A DNA stretch of 64,000 nt from Voacanga thouarsii. Its lineage: Eukaryota > Streptophyta > Magnoliopsida > Gentianales > Apocynaceae. The stretch lies in the NCBI GenBank assembly GCA_026120185.1, contig JANUWF010001783.1, positions 5,487,001 through 5,551,000 on the forward strand, read 5' to 3'. Each line of letters starts with the position of its first letter. Position 1 is the stretch's first letter. The notes below the pieces were generated by a model. The model had not been told where the DNA came from. It did no database searches and saw only the letters and a program-made list of their open reading frames with translations. The position numbers and the translations under genes were made by a program. Shown in pieces: positions 48,701 to 59,446 of this stretch.

Positions 48701-49536
48701 TTCCTCCTTTGTATAAAAACTCTCTCTATCTTTTTTCTTTTTCTTGCTATTTTCTCTAGCTATTCTTTCTTTTCTCTTCTTTTTCTTTCCTTCTTTCTTT
48801 TATGTTTGCTGCCAGTTTTGATAGCTGAAGATTAGCTCTTCACCCCCATTCCTGGTCAACAATTGTGACCAATTTGGTCACAAGGCATTTAATGCATTGT
48901 GGGCTATCTTTTCCTTGCTAAAATTTGATTGGTTAACCTATTTTAATTACTAAATTCTCAAGTTTCTTCCATAAACTCTTGAATTATATTGCATGCATAA
49001 GTAATCCATGCAAGACATAATATTTCAACACTTGTTTTCATCCCTCAATCAGATTCGGCTACTTGTTTCAATTTCGATTGCATTTTAGAATTTCCTCAGA
49101 AAATAGCTATAATTTCGGTCCATATTGAAAAAATATTTTATTCCACTAATAGAATCTATGAATTTTATTGAACTCAATGGTAGGAACCAAATTTCTCAAT
49201 TCTTTCTCAATGCTTTGTAATTTGCTGTCAAAATTTCAATCGTGGTCAAAATTACAACAATACCCCAAGTTATACCAAAACATTCGTCCCATTGCACTGA
49301 TTAACTTTTGTTCTGAGTGCATATCCAAATTCTCACTTTATTTAAAGTAATCGTTGACTGAAAAATAAAAATTCGGGTAGAACAAATTCAAAATTCCATC
49401 TAAGTCCCTGAAAATGTTTATCATACCAAAATATTTATCTCTGTACACTGATCATTTCTTGTTCTGGTCACTGATAAAAATTCTTATTCTATCAAAAATA
49501 GTCACCATTTGAAATGTGAAAATACAGGGTATTACA
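45789..49536. mobile_element. Sol-3: 3.75 kb LTR-like insertion in the LINE
   Basis: Starts TGTAACACCCTACC and ends CAGGGTATTACA, with identical flanks aatag (45784-45788 and 49537-49541). Its first 100 bases match the reverse complement of the Sol-1 end (ggatgtcacctcgtcca, aggtctttataac), so it is a relative in the opposite orientation. No coding region or internal LTR pair is visible. The middle repeats gctcacaaggcc-type blocks at 46750-46910. Confidence 0.78.
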
Positions 49537-49701
49537 AATAGGGTAGTTCAGGTAGATAATTGGTCTTTCGATATAGATTCGGATCCGAATTTTATTTGGA
49601 CAAAAATGGCTCGAGGTATTAGAATAATGGCTAAGGAAATGTTTAATGAATCTAAAGAAAGAGTACCGATAAATAAGGACGCGTCATGGTAGAACAACAA
49701 A

Positions 49702-50377
49702 GTGAGACAAGTCATAAGGAACAAAAGAGAGTACTATAGAAACTTAGGGAAGTACAGGAGTGTTGAGAGTTTTAAGAAGTATAAGGTCATGAGAAGAAAA
49801 GCAAAAGAAGCTGTTAGAAAAGCAAGATCAATAGTCTTCAAGGATTTATACAAAAAGCTAGATACTAAAGATGGGGAGAATAATATATACATAGACTTGT
49901 TCGTTTCAGGGGAAAGAAGATTAGAGATATCAGTATGGTGAAATGTGTGAAGGACGACAGTTACAAAATTCTTGTTAAAGATGAAAAAATCAATGAGAGA
50001 TAGATGTCCTATTTTGACAAGTTATTTATTGGGAATTAAGTTTAGATTCAGAATATGGGTAACCTTGTAATTTCCAACGACAGGACAACCGTAATTTTAC
50101 TCTTCGTATTCAAAAGCATGAAGTTTAAGAGACCCTTAAAATGATGAGACTAAAAAAGACAGTGGGACCGGATGGTATACTGATTGAAATTTGGAAGTGT
50201 TTAAGAGAGATAGGTGTGCGGCTGTCAAGTCTATTCAACAAGATATACGGAGTTAATAAGATGCCTACAGTGTGGAGAAAAAATACTTTAATTCCTCTAT
50301 ACAAGCATAAAAGGGATGTTCAAGATTGTGTCAATTATCGCAAGATCAAACTCATAAATCATACTATAAATTTTTGA
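49702..50377 (+). pseudogene. LINE reverse transcriptase remnant, best preserved part
   Basis: Two short frames (49702-49941 and 50141-50377) cover the linker helix and the first RT blocks, with the PDGI and W motifs. Later RT blocks are recognisable only in pieces (LEKVYNKVPREILW at about 50549). A (TA)n expansion interrupts the catalytic core region. Confidence 0.75.
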
Positions 50378-50630
50378 GAGAGTGTGATTGAATATAGGTT
50401 AAGGAGTAGTGTAAGGATTTCAAATAATCAAATTGATTTTTATACCTACCTAGGCATTCCACTATAGAGGAAATTAATTTATTACGACAGATGATTTAAT
50501 ATTATAGGGAAATAAAGAATGATTTGTATATGCTATTTATTAATTTAGAGAAAGTATATAATAAGGTGCCTAGAGAAATACTTTGGTAGATGCTAGTAAA
50601 GAAAGGTATATTGTAAAAGTATATTACCCT

Positions 50631-50634
<4 letters not shown>

Positions 50635-50682
<48 letters not shown>
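50635..50682. repeat. (TA)n microsatellite in the LINE
   Basis: About 24 TA units within the RT region. Confidence 0.9.
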
Positions 50683-50685
<3 letters not shown>

Positions 50686-51682
50686 GGAGCATGAACAAGT
50701 ATAAAGAGCTACGTCAGAGTGACTGTAGAGTTTCCATTACTATCGGGGTACATTAAGAATTAACGCTTAATCCTTCCCTCTTCGCGACCATTATGGATGA
50801 GTTGACTTAGGTTATATTGGAGGCTATAACATGGTGTATGTTGTTTGCCTATGATATTATTCTAATTGATGAAATTCGAGCTGATGTAAATACTAATTGG
50901 GAGTTGTGTGCGATAGACATTAGAATCTAAGGGCTTTACAATCAATAGAAATAAAACAAAGTATATGAAATTTACGCTCAGTACTAACAGAAATACAGAT
51001 TAGAGTGTAACTTTGGATGACAGAAATATACCAATAGATGACTGTTTCCAATATCTATGATCAACAATTCAAAAAGATGAAGAGGTTAATGGCAACGTTG
51101 TATACCGAGTTAAGACTAATTGGTTGACATGGAAGAGTATGACTAGTATTCTATATGATCGCAATATGACTTTGAGCCTGAACGGAAAGTTCTATAAACA
51201 ACCGTAAGATCTGTTTTACTATATGGTGTGGAATATTGAGCCGCTAAAAGATGCTATACTTATAAAATAAAAGTAGTTAAGATACGTATGTTACGGTGAA
51301 TGTGCAAACACACTAAAAAGAATAAAGTAAGAAACGAAACCGTTTGGAAAAAAATGGGAGTATTATCTATTGAAGACAAGATGAGAGAAAACCGTTTGCG
51401 TTAATTTTGACATCTACAGAAAAGATCGAGTGATGCCCCTATTAAGAGAATTGAGGGATGGATGAATGATACGTTAGAGAGGTAAAGGAAAGTCTAAGAT
51501 AATATGGATGAAGGTGATTAGAAGAGATATGTCTCTATTCAATTTGGATGAAAATATAATGATTGATAAAAATAAGTGAAGGCAAAGGACTCGTGTCAAT
51601 GACCACACATAACCTTGTATTGTTTCATATAGCTGACTCCAAATTTTTTTATATTAAGACTTAGTTTTTTTTGTTGTTGTTG

Positions 51683-52411
51683 GAAGTACTGCACTATTAT
51701 ATCAGGAATAGGGGAAAGGGATTGGCATTTGCACTATTACATCAGATGAATAATCATCACTTCTTTTCATTGCAATTATCCCTTTCTTTTGTGGACAACT
51801 AGTAATTCACATCTTCAATTTTCCATAACAGTGAAGTATACCAGTTTCCCTTGGAAGAATTGATTGTTGGGGTCCTATACCATACTCTTTCAAGGTTTCA
51901 TCCCTGAACCTCCTCTTAACAAATGATCTTATGATTCAAAAGCTCGTTGACGAGGATAGAGCAAAATGAAAAGTAGATATTGATTTTTGGAGGAGAGAAA
52001 ATTGGTATTCTTAATGGTGCATCCAAGAAGAGGGAAGCTTAGGGCTATTTTGCAATTCTGTCACTTTTCCTTTGCCGCCGACCAATCGTCTGGCATTATG
52101 AATGGGATCAAATTATAACTGCTCGTTCAGCTGATATTTGCTATGAATTTGTCTCAAAGGATTTGTAATGATGGAAAGGAGACCTTCCTCATCGGGAACA
52201 GCTGGTAGGAATGTTTGGAAGCAGATTTGAGCACTTCAGCTGCAGCAAAACTAAGTCTGGAATGAAATTGACTTTCCACTTGAGTGGAAGCATATGGATG
52301 CTCTTAGTACATTCTCTTTACAATTTCATAAGATTGTTAGCTTGGGCTTCTCGCTTGAGATGATTTCAATGATTCTGTGGTTGCTTCACAAAACAAGAAA
52401 CGGCTTTCTGT
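51683..52411. other. Non-coding stretch downstream of the LINE
   Basis: No gene seen. The short phrase gcactattatatcaggaa recurs as gcactattacatcagatg about 42 bp later (51690-51750). This may be host DNA or old repeat. Confidence 0.4.
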
Positions 52412-52675
52412 TTGAAGGAGGGATTTTTTATGCCAAGCGTACACTCGGGATTACATTGTAATGGCATTCTATGCTCAGGTTCAAAATCCTCTTCGAAATG
52501 GCTTCCGATGGCTGAAGGCTCTTTCAAGATAAAACTTGATGGATTTTTGAAGAATGCAGTTGCCGGATATTGTGTGATCATTAAGAATTCAGACGGATAT
52601 GCAGCCGTTGCAACTACGGATGCGACGGCTGCAATAGCAACGCTAAGTAAGGTACCACTTTGGCAAGAACAATAA
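52412..52675 (+). pseudogene. Possible RNase H-like (RVT_3) remnant
   Basis: An 87-codon frame contains WLPMAEGSFKIKLDG, AVAGYCVIIKNSDGYA and a trailing alanine-rich part. This resembles the start of the RNase H domain of plant non-LTR elements and related genes (W..P..G.FK.N.DG ... AG.G.VIRDS.G). It is short and isolated and overlaps no better candidate. It lies 130 bp from the 3' end of the next gene and could alternatively be part of that gene's downstream DNA. Confidence 0.35.
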
Positions 52676-52804
52676 CAAAAATTTCGTTTTGTATGATACA
52701 ACATTGAATCCACAACAACCTCAACAACCCAAAACCACACACATTTCTATAAATCCTAGTCTCCCACTAGAACAAATGAAGCACAGAATCCACAAATTCA
52801 AATC

Positions 52805-53845
52805 TCATGATCCTCTATATGGTTTCCACATATCAGCATAAAACTTCAAAGGTTTTGGCAATGCATTTTTCCAGTGATCCACATTGGGCAATTCACCAGT
52901 AAGAGCAACTGAGCTATCGTTCCTTCTATTTCCAAGATTCAATATAGAAACCTCACCTGGAAAAACCTTGTGCATTGCCTCCAACGTCCATTCCATTATC
53001 AATTTCCCATCCTTTCGAATATCTTCAGGCTCAACACAGCTCCCACCAACATTCACCATTATCCTCCCACCTTTCTTCAAACGTTGCTTCAATTTCTCCC
53101 ATGTTTGTGGAGCTTGAAGTTCAGGTATCAAACAGCCTTTGCTATATAAATCAACCAATATCCCTGCAAAGCCATCTCTAACACTAGCATTCAAAGCATT
53201 GCCGATGTATATAAAAAGCCTATCTTTATATTCCTTCTCAAGCTTTTCAAGCCCAAAATACTCCCTCCCAACTGAAATGACAGCAGGGTCAAGCTCCCAT
53301 CCATGTGTAACCACTTCCGGATACATAGCTAAGAGTATCCGGGCGGCCGACCCGGCTCCAAACCCGAGTATTCCCAAAGGTCCAGGAGGAATAACAGATG
53401 GGATTGTTGCAAAAACATCAAAGTAAGTGTCTGTAAGCAATCTGAAAAGATAAGATATGCTGTGGATATTTCCAGGGGCATCAAGTAAAAGCAATCTAGA
53501 ACCAGCTAATTGATGGTCTGTTTTTCTTGAAACTTCAAGAACTCTAATGTAATTGTACCTGGACTTGAATTTGACCAGCGTTTTGACGAATTCAATTGGG
53601 ATTCCATCATCATCTTCATAGTAATTACAGCTATCATCTTGGGTGGTTTTGGTTTGGGGATTTGGGGTGTGAGCTTGTTGGGATTTGACGAGGGCTGGAT
53701 TTTTGGGGTGGGTTCTGAAGGAGAGTGCTACTGCTAGAGGTGAGAAAGTGGAGACGAGGGGGGTATATGGGAGGTGAAGATTGTATGGGGTTGATAGGTG
53801 ATGGATTTGGGGGGAGGTGAAGCTTTGAGCAACCACAGGGTTCAT
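52805..53845 (-). CDS. Plastid-type spermidine-synthase-fold / SAM-dependent methyltransferase-like protein
   Basis: A single-exon gene of 346 codons. The first 65 or so residues are Ser, Thr, Pro and His rich with few acids, like a chloroplast transit peptide. The nucleotide-binding region has LGFGAGSAARILLAMYP (about residues 160-176), followed by HGWELDPAVISVGREYFGL, where the acidic ELD would hold the ribose of SAM or dcSAM. GILVDLYSKG and KKGGRIMVNVGGSC match later strands of the fold. The putrescine-site acids of true spermidine synthase are not evident, so polyamine synthesis is not claimed. From memory the Arabidopsis relative is AT5G63100, next to HDA6. The upstream ATG at 53845 is chosen because it heads the transit-like segment. 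Confidence 0.88.
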   Translation of the reverse strand: MNPVVAQSFTSPQIHHLSTPYNLHLPYTPLVSTFSPLAVALSFRTHPKNPALVKSQQAHTPNPQTKTTQDDSCNYYEDDDGIPIEFVKTLVKFKSRYNYIRVLEVSRKTDHQLAGSRLLLLDAPGNIHSISYLFRLLTDTYFDVFATIPSVIPPGPLGILGFGAGSAARILLAMYPEVVTHGWELDPAVISVGREYFGLEKLEKEYKDRLFIYIGNALNASVRDGFAGILVDLYSKGCLIPELQAPQTWEKLKQRLKKGGRIMVNVGGSCVEPEDIRKDGKLIMEWTLEAMHKVFPGEVSILNLGNRRNDSSVALTGELPNVDHWKNALPKPLKFYADMWKPYRGS

Positions 53846-54139
53846 GGCAGTAGCTGCAGATAGAGGCCCTCTGCTTTCGCATTCTCCCCTCGCAGTCGAG
53901 AGACGGCCTCCTCACAACTACTCACAAGTCACAAACATGGACCATTAGATTAGACGGGTTAGAGACACTACCGCGTCGTCGTACTGTTCTATTTCACCCT
54001 TTCTTGTTTACCATTTTTGGGTGTTTTTTTTGGAGAGAGTACTCAGTCATATCAGCAAAAAGGAGTTCTTCAAGTTTGCATAGCTTTAAACTAAAAAGGG
54101 TTTATTTAGAGTAAAATATAAATATACATGTATCTAAAT
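53846..54139. other. Upstream region of the methyltransferase-like gene
   Basis: Probable 5' UTR and promoter, with no TATA identified confidently. The truncated Cop-4 starts about 295 bp upstream of the start codon. Confidence 0.5.
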
Positions 54140-55138
54140 AAGTTCTTTGATATATCTAAGGTACAATAGATCTTGAATTATTCTATTCAAATAAAACTAA
54201 TTCAACATTGATAAGTTATGCAGATGCTGATTGTTTATCTGATTCACATAAAGTACGTTTTTAAACGGATTATCGATTTACATGTGAAAATATTATTATA
54301 TCATGGCGTTCTACAAAATAATTTATAACGGCTACTTCTTTAAACCATACTAAAATTATAATCATTTATGAAGTAAGTTGAGAATATGTATAGTTAAGAT
54401 CAGTGATACATTATATCTGAAAAAGTTGTGGATTATCATTTATAAGAGATATTCCAACTATTCTTTATGAAGACAACGCAACTTGCATAACTCAATTACA
54501 AAGATGATATATTAAAGGAGATCGGACAAAATACATTTCATCAAAATTCTTCTTTACTCATGAACTCTAGAAGAAAGGTAAAATTGATATGCTACAAATT
54601 CGGTCATATGACAACCTGACAGATATTTTTACGAAAACATTACCGACTGCAACATTTGAGAAGTTGAGATATAAAATCGGTATGCGTCGATTCAAAGATT
54701 TAAAAGAATCATCTCATCAAGGGGAGTAATAAGTAAACATATAGAATAGTGTACTATTTTCCTTCATTAGATTTTTATCTAATAAGATTTTAACGAGACA
54801 TATTCTTTATGTAATGGATATCCAATGGAAAGTGTTGTGAATACATTAGTGGAGAATTCACTAATTTTATTAGTGAAAAAGTGTATATGGATATCCACCA
54901 TTAACACGACTAATACATATTAGTAGAGTTAGTGAAAATGAATGATTAAACTCCACTAATAGAACTCTATAAATAGAGTTCTTCTCCAAACTTGAGAGAT
55001 ATACCAATTGTGAGAGAATTATTAGAGAAAATTGTGAGAGAAAAGAAAGAGAAAAGTTTGAAGAAATTATTGTGCAAATAATAGTTAGAGATTTATTGTA
55101 TGTAGATTATGTTATGATATTGTCAAAATTTTATAACA
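54140..55138 (+). mobile_element. Cop-4: 5'-truncated copia (RNase H end plus 3' LTR)
   Basis: From gttctttgatat (54140) the sequence follows the last 600 bp of Cop-3 pol (RNase H, DIFTKTLP region) with stops. A 306-bp LTR follows (54833-55138), starting TGTTGTGAATACATTAG and ending ttttataaca. There is no 5' LTR and no TSD. The TATA box sits in a perfect inverted repeat, AGAACTCTAT-AA-ATAGAGTTCT (54961-54982). Confidence 0.85.
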
Positions 55139-55310
55139 ATATCTAAAATGTACGAGAAAGAAATTTCAATATATCGGTCGCATCACAATCATTAGATAGT
55201 GATTGATTTAGGCACAAATGAAATGATCACTAGGAATCAGAGGCAAAATGGGAACAAATTCCAGGAGTGCAGAAAATTCTTCCACTGCACAAGGCCGAAA
55301 ATGAAACTTA

Positions 55311-55779
55311 GGGTGAGTTTAGTTGGAGTGAAAGTAGGAAGAAAAAGAGGAGGTGAAGTAAAATAGGAAGTAAATGTGTGATTTACTTAGTTTGGTTGGA
55401 GTGATTGGAGGGGGGAAGTATAGGTGGATGGGAATTAGATTTCTTCTATCTCAGATTTTTCTTCATTTCCATTTTGAAGGGTTTGGGAAGTAAATGAAGG
55501 TCAAAAGACCCTCTTATCTTTGGATATTTATTTTATTACAATTTTACCATACTTTGCAATTTTTTATGAATTAGTCTTAGAGGTATAATAATAATTCAAT
55601 AATTATTTCCTCCTTATATACCTTACAATTAAATAATGAGAGATAAATCATATTTACTTCCCTTCCACTCTACCCAAATAGGATGAAAGTAATTATATTT
55701 ACTTCCCCTGATGGAATTAAAATGTTCCACTCCTTCTCCCCTTTCCCCTTCCCCTTCCCTTCGCGAACCAAACCCACCC
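55311..55779. mobile_element. Tourist-like (PIF/Harbinger) MITE, 469 bp
   Basis: Ends GGGTGAGTTTAGTTGGAG and, in reverse complement, GGGTGGGTTTGGTTCGCG. 3-bp tta flanks (55308-55310 and 55780-55782) fit the PIF/Harbinger target. Interior is AT-rich and non-coding, with purine-rich left and pyrimidine-rich right arms that can pair. Confidence 0.82.
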
Positions 55780-55782
55780 TTA

Positions 55783-57053
55783 GGACTGGTTTTCATCCAT
55801 TCAACCGTTACTTTCTCCCAAAAAATTTAAAAAAACAAAACACACACACATAAAAAAAAAAAAAAAGTATACCTCCCATGCTATATTCTTAAAAATGCAA
55901 TACGATCTCCCCTGTTCAGCCACTATATAAAATTATGAGGTCGTGTCTTTCGTTTTTCTTAATTGAGTTTTTGATTGACATCATTATTCCTACCAAAAAG
56001 TTTGCAAATCATTCAAAATTAAATATCTATATTTTTAATATTAAAATAGTATGCCATTCATTCAAAATTAAATATTTATATTTTTAATATTAAAATCTAA
56101 ATAAAAAAACACCCGACCACGAATAAATTACCAACATACAAGTTCTAATTAAGAAGTAAAAAATTTATTTAAAAAATATTAACGTTTGATTTATGAATGA
56201 AAATAACAAATAACTTTCTTTTCAAATCTTTCTTTAAAGTCAACTTAAAGATTCAATCGTCCCTTATACTCTATCTCTCTCTATTTATCTTTTACAATTG
56301 AAAATTTTTAATGTCTTTTTTTTATTTGTCACATTAAAAAAATTTAAATACCATTAATATTTATTTTATTACTATACCCTTGTATTAAATAATTTTAAAA
56401 AATAAAAATGTAATAACTTTAAAGAGAATTGAACAAATAAAATAAGAAAATAGCTATACAGAATATTAAATTCAAAAATACTTTTGAAATATATAAACAA
56501 AATTGTATGAATTTAAAAGACTATCTAATTTTTTCTTAAACTGTGTGAAATAATTAATTGTAACAGATAAATAGAGACGGAAGGAATATATGACATTATA
56601 GAAAAACTCAAATGAGGATAACAATTTACTCGAATCTAAACCAAACCTCGAACATAGACAAATGCAAAGAGAGAAAAGTGTGAGAGAATTAACCGAGCTA
56701 AATATATCGACATTATCCCGAAGAGAGGAATGTATTTCAAGCATGCTGATCCACAAAACCATGCAAGACCGAGAGTTCATCTCACTCAATTGCATTGCAA
56801 AATCATTTACATTCTTGATACCAAATCCTATAACCTAGACAGGTTATCAAGATTAAACAACATAATATTTATCCCTAAACGCTAAGATGTCCCTGCAGTA
56901 TTTCTTTACTACATATGACATCCAACAAGAGGAAATGAATACACACGTTTGCATCGCAAACTCCCCAGTGTTAGGGCTGCCTATTGCCATTTGGTCAAGA
57001 AATGGATGTCTCCCTGGTATAATACTGCTTACAAGTGGACCCTATGGAACAGC
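55783..57053. other. Downstream region of HDA6
   Basis: AT-rich, non-coding. A repeated phrase attcaaaattaaatatnta..ttttaatatt occurs twice at about 56012-56095. The HDA6 3' UTR should lie at its right end. A plus-strand frame at 56887-57144 overlaps the last HDA6 exon and is a shadow. Confidence 0.5.
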
Positions 57054-59385
57054 TCAAGCTACATCCTTCATGTCCTCTTCTTTGATGCTATCAGCAACAT
57101 CTCTGAGACACAAGTTAACAACTATTTTGGAGCAGTTGGATTGAAACTGAATAGACGTTAACAATAAATAACATAAAGAACAGACTTACTATGAGAATAA
57201 TCTCTCGAACAACCATTTGATACTTAACATCTCTGAAAGAAGTAAATTACCCAATACTGACTGAATGGATGAGATAGGGATAGAAAATGATTTGGAGAAA
57301 TATGCAAAAATGAATCTTTAATGCACTTGGTCATTATTTGGGCAAATTGAATTAAGCTCTGCTCAAGCTTTGAATCATAGGCCAAGTTGGTTAAAGTACA
57401 TGGTTAAGTCGGATTTGAAAATCTTTTTACTAGGCTCTATGCCTTATAAACCTTACAAGTAGCTGTAATCTATACATTTATATTATTATCAGTGGTATGT
57501 TGTCCATTTACATTAACATTACTAAATTATGCGCATTATACTTCATAAAACCCTTTCAACCATACTTGATTCTAATACATAAAAGGGTAGGAGATGTGAT
57601 CAAATCCAAAACCTAACACCAAATAAGATTAGAGAGCAGAATATGGGGATTTAATCTAGAACCCAATGCCCAATAAGACTGTTTTTTTTTACCAAGTTAC
57701 CACCTTACCACTATTTGGCCCACAGCTTTAGACTCAATTGGGTTTAATTGATTCAAACTGGACCCTAGATAACATCATTTAACAAGCTCAAGGACACAAT
57801 ACATAGTGTTTGACTTTCTTCTGTTCAGTTGCAGTTATATAATATTTTGAAGCCTTCTTAAGCCAAAAGTGAAACCAGACTACAAAATAGGAGGCCCCTT
57901 ACTGTGCAACTTCCTGAGTTCAGGGTGGCCTTCCCCTCATCTCAAACAGGAAATACATGGCAAGCAGTTAAATACAACCTTTAAGGCCCTACCTCATGTG
58001 AGAATCTGTTATCTCTGAAGCATCAGTATGTAAACTCCGGGATAGAGGCTTTTCATCTTCATCGGAGTCAGAGTCGTAAGATGCCTCACCATTCCAGATC
58101 CGAGGTTTTGGTCTTTGATCCATCTTTTCCTCAGTCTATGAAGAAAGTTATCCATCAACATCAGATCAAGAGGAAGAATAATAGAGAACAAAATTAACAA
58201 TTTGGAACAGAATTTCCGCAACAAGGCTACTACTAACCTCTTCTGGGACTGCTGTAGTGGCAGGTGCATTAAAAAATTGTACACTAGGTGCATGTGGCAA
58301 TTTAGAAAGTTGCTCAAGCAGCATATTCCTGAAAAGGCCAATTTGTAATTCAAATTGAGATTCATACAGCAGCCATACAGGTTCACAAAATTGTGAAAAA
58401 CTCGTTTATCAAACACAATATGAATTGTATGACACACTTTAATAATTTTTATTTTTTCCATTTTGCTCTTGGATATTAGAAACATCAAATTGAGATTCAT
58501 ACAGTGGCCATACAGGTTCACAAAATTGTGAAAAACTCGTTTATCAAACACAATACGAATTGTATGACACTCTTTAATAATTTTTGTTCTTTCCATTTCG
58601 CTTCTGGATGTTAGAAACAAGTCCTGACATCAGGGGGCATACTTTCATTAACTTTCAAGCAGACATGTTTTTAACCATATACACTACATACCTTCATACA
58701 ATATATGATATTCCCAAAACCTTAATTAACACCATACAGCAATGTCATCCTTACTAATACAGGTAGTGGGACCTTGCTTAATTTGCTCAAAAGTTAATTC
58801 CAGAAAATAAAGATAAAAATGCCCAAAGTTCAGCATCAGCATTTCAAGACTTGCTCTTCCAACAATAAACCCCAATCAGTTTTTTCAGAGCTCCTCCATA
58901 GAAGGCAGCTATGTTTAATTGAAACCCAGCAGAACATAGCAACTAAAAAACTACTTGGAAAAAATATATATATACAAAATAGGCTTCTCGAAACTTGCCT
59001 GATTTTTTCCAAATCTCTGGATGAATTCTTATTCTCCACTTGGGTTTGTTCCACATGAAGAGTGTAGTCTGGGCCAAAGTACTCATAATATTCATTGTAA
59101 GGCAACTTATTATCAGGTTCTACCCCAACTGCAACTGCCGTCTGGAAGTAATACAGATTAAGTCTTAGTGGATACTTTATGATAACTATGAAACTTCAAA
59201 ATTCACAAACCTTGCCCCAAGCATGCACATATACAAACACACTACACACAGATGCCAATGAAGACGTACTAAGCCTGAAATAGTCTGAAAACAAAAAAGC
59301 ACATATTCTCCAGAGTACATAGGGATTTATCAGAAAGAAAAGGGGCCAAAAGAAGACACAGATGCTGCATAAACAAGCTCTCTCC

Positions 59386-59446
<61 letters not shown>

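Larger units (their letters stand above)
44870..51682 (+). mobile_element. Decayed LINE (non-LTR retrotransposon), split by Sol-3
   Basis: Left part (to 45783): endonuclease-type peptides LTSWNIGILTGKL, TKWVGDKARVVAPWNYKLWY and NRNGVDIIIY, with stops. Right part (49542 on): SKERVPINKDASW and NKREYYRNLGKYRS, then reverse transcriptase KKTVGPDGILIEIWKCL, MPTVWRKNTLIPLYKHK and CVNYRKIKL (50141-50377). The rest decays into scattered stops. It ends near 51682 in gttgttgttgg after a ctccaaattttttta motif typical of the 3' end of plant LINEs. It cannot encode an active enzyme. The 5' limit is approximate. Confidence 0.8.

Noticed and set aside
52805..53845. True spermidine synthase
   Set aside because: The fold and SAM-type motifs are present, but the putrescine-site acidic residues are not evident and the N-terminus is plastid-like.
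56887..57144. Plus-strand ORF opposite HDA6 exon 6
   Set aside because: A shadow over the last HDA6 exon and intron 5; no family match, while the minus strand has the correctly phased exon.
58009..58620. 203-codon minus-strand ORF
   Set aside because: It is an out-of-frame reading through HDA6 exons 4-5 and the tandem repeat of intron 3, which explains its internal duplication.
59330..59446. Leu-Ser repeat protein segment as part of HDA6
   Set aside because: It is translation of the (CT)n start of intron 2; splicing at 59447 restores the family sequence in exon 3.
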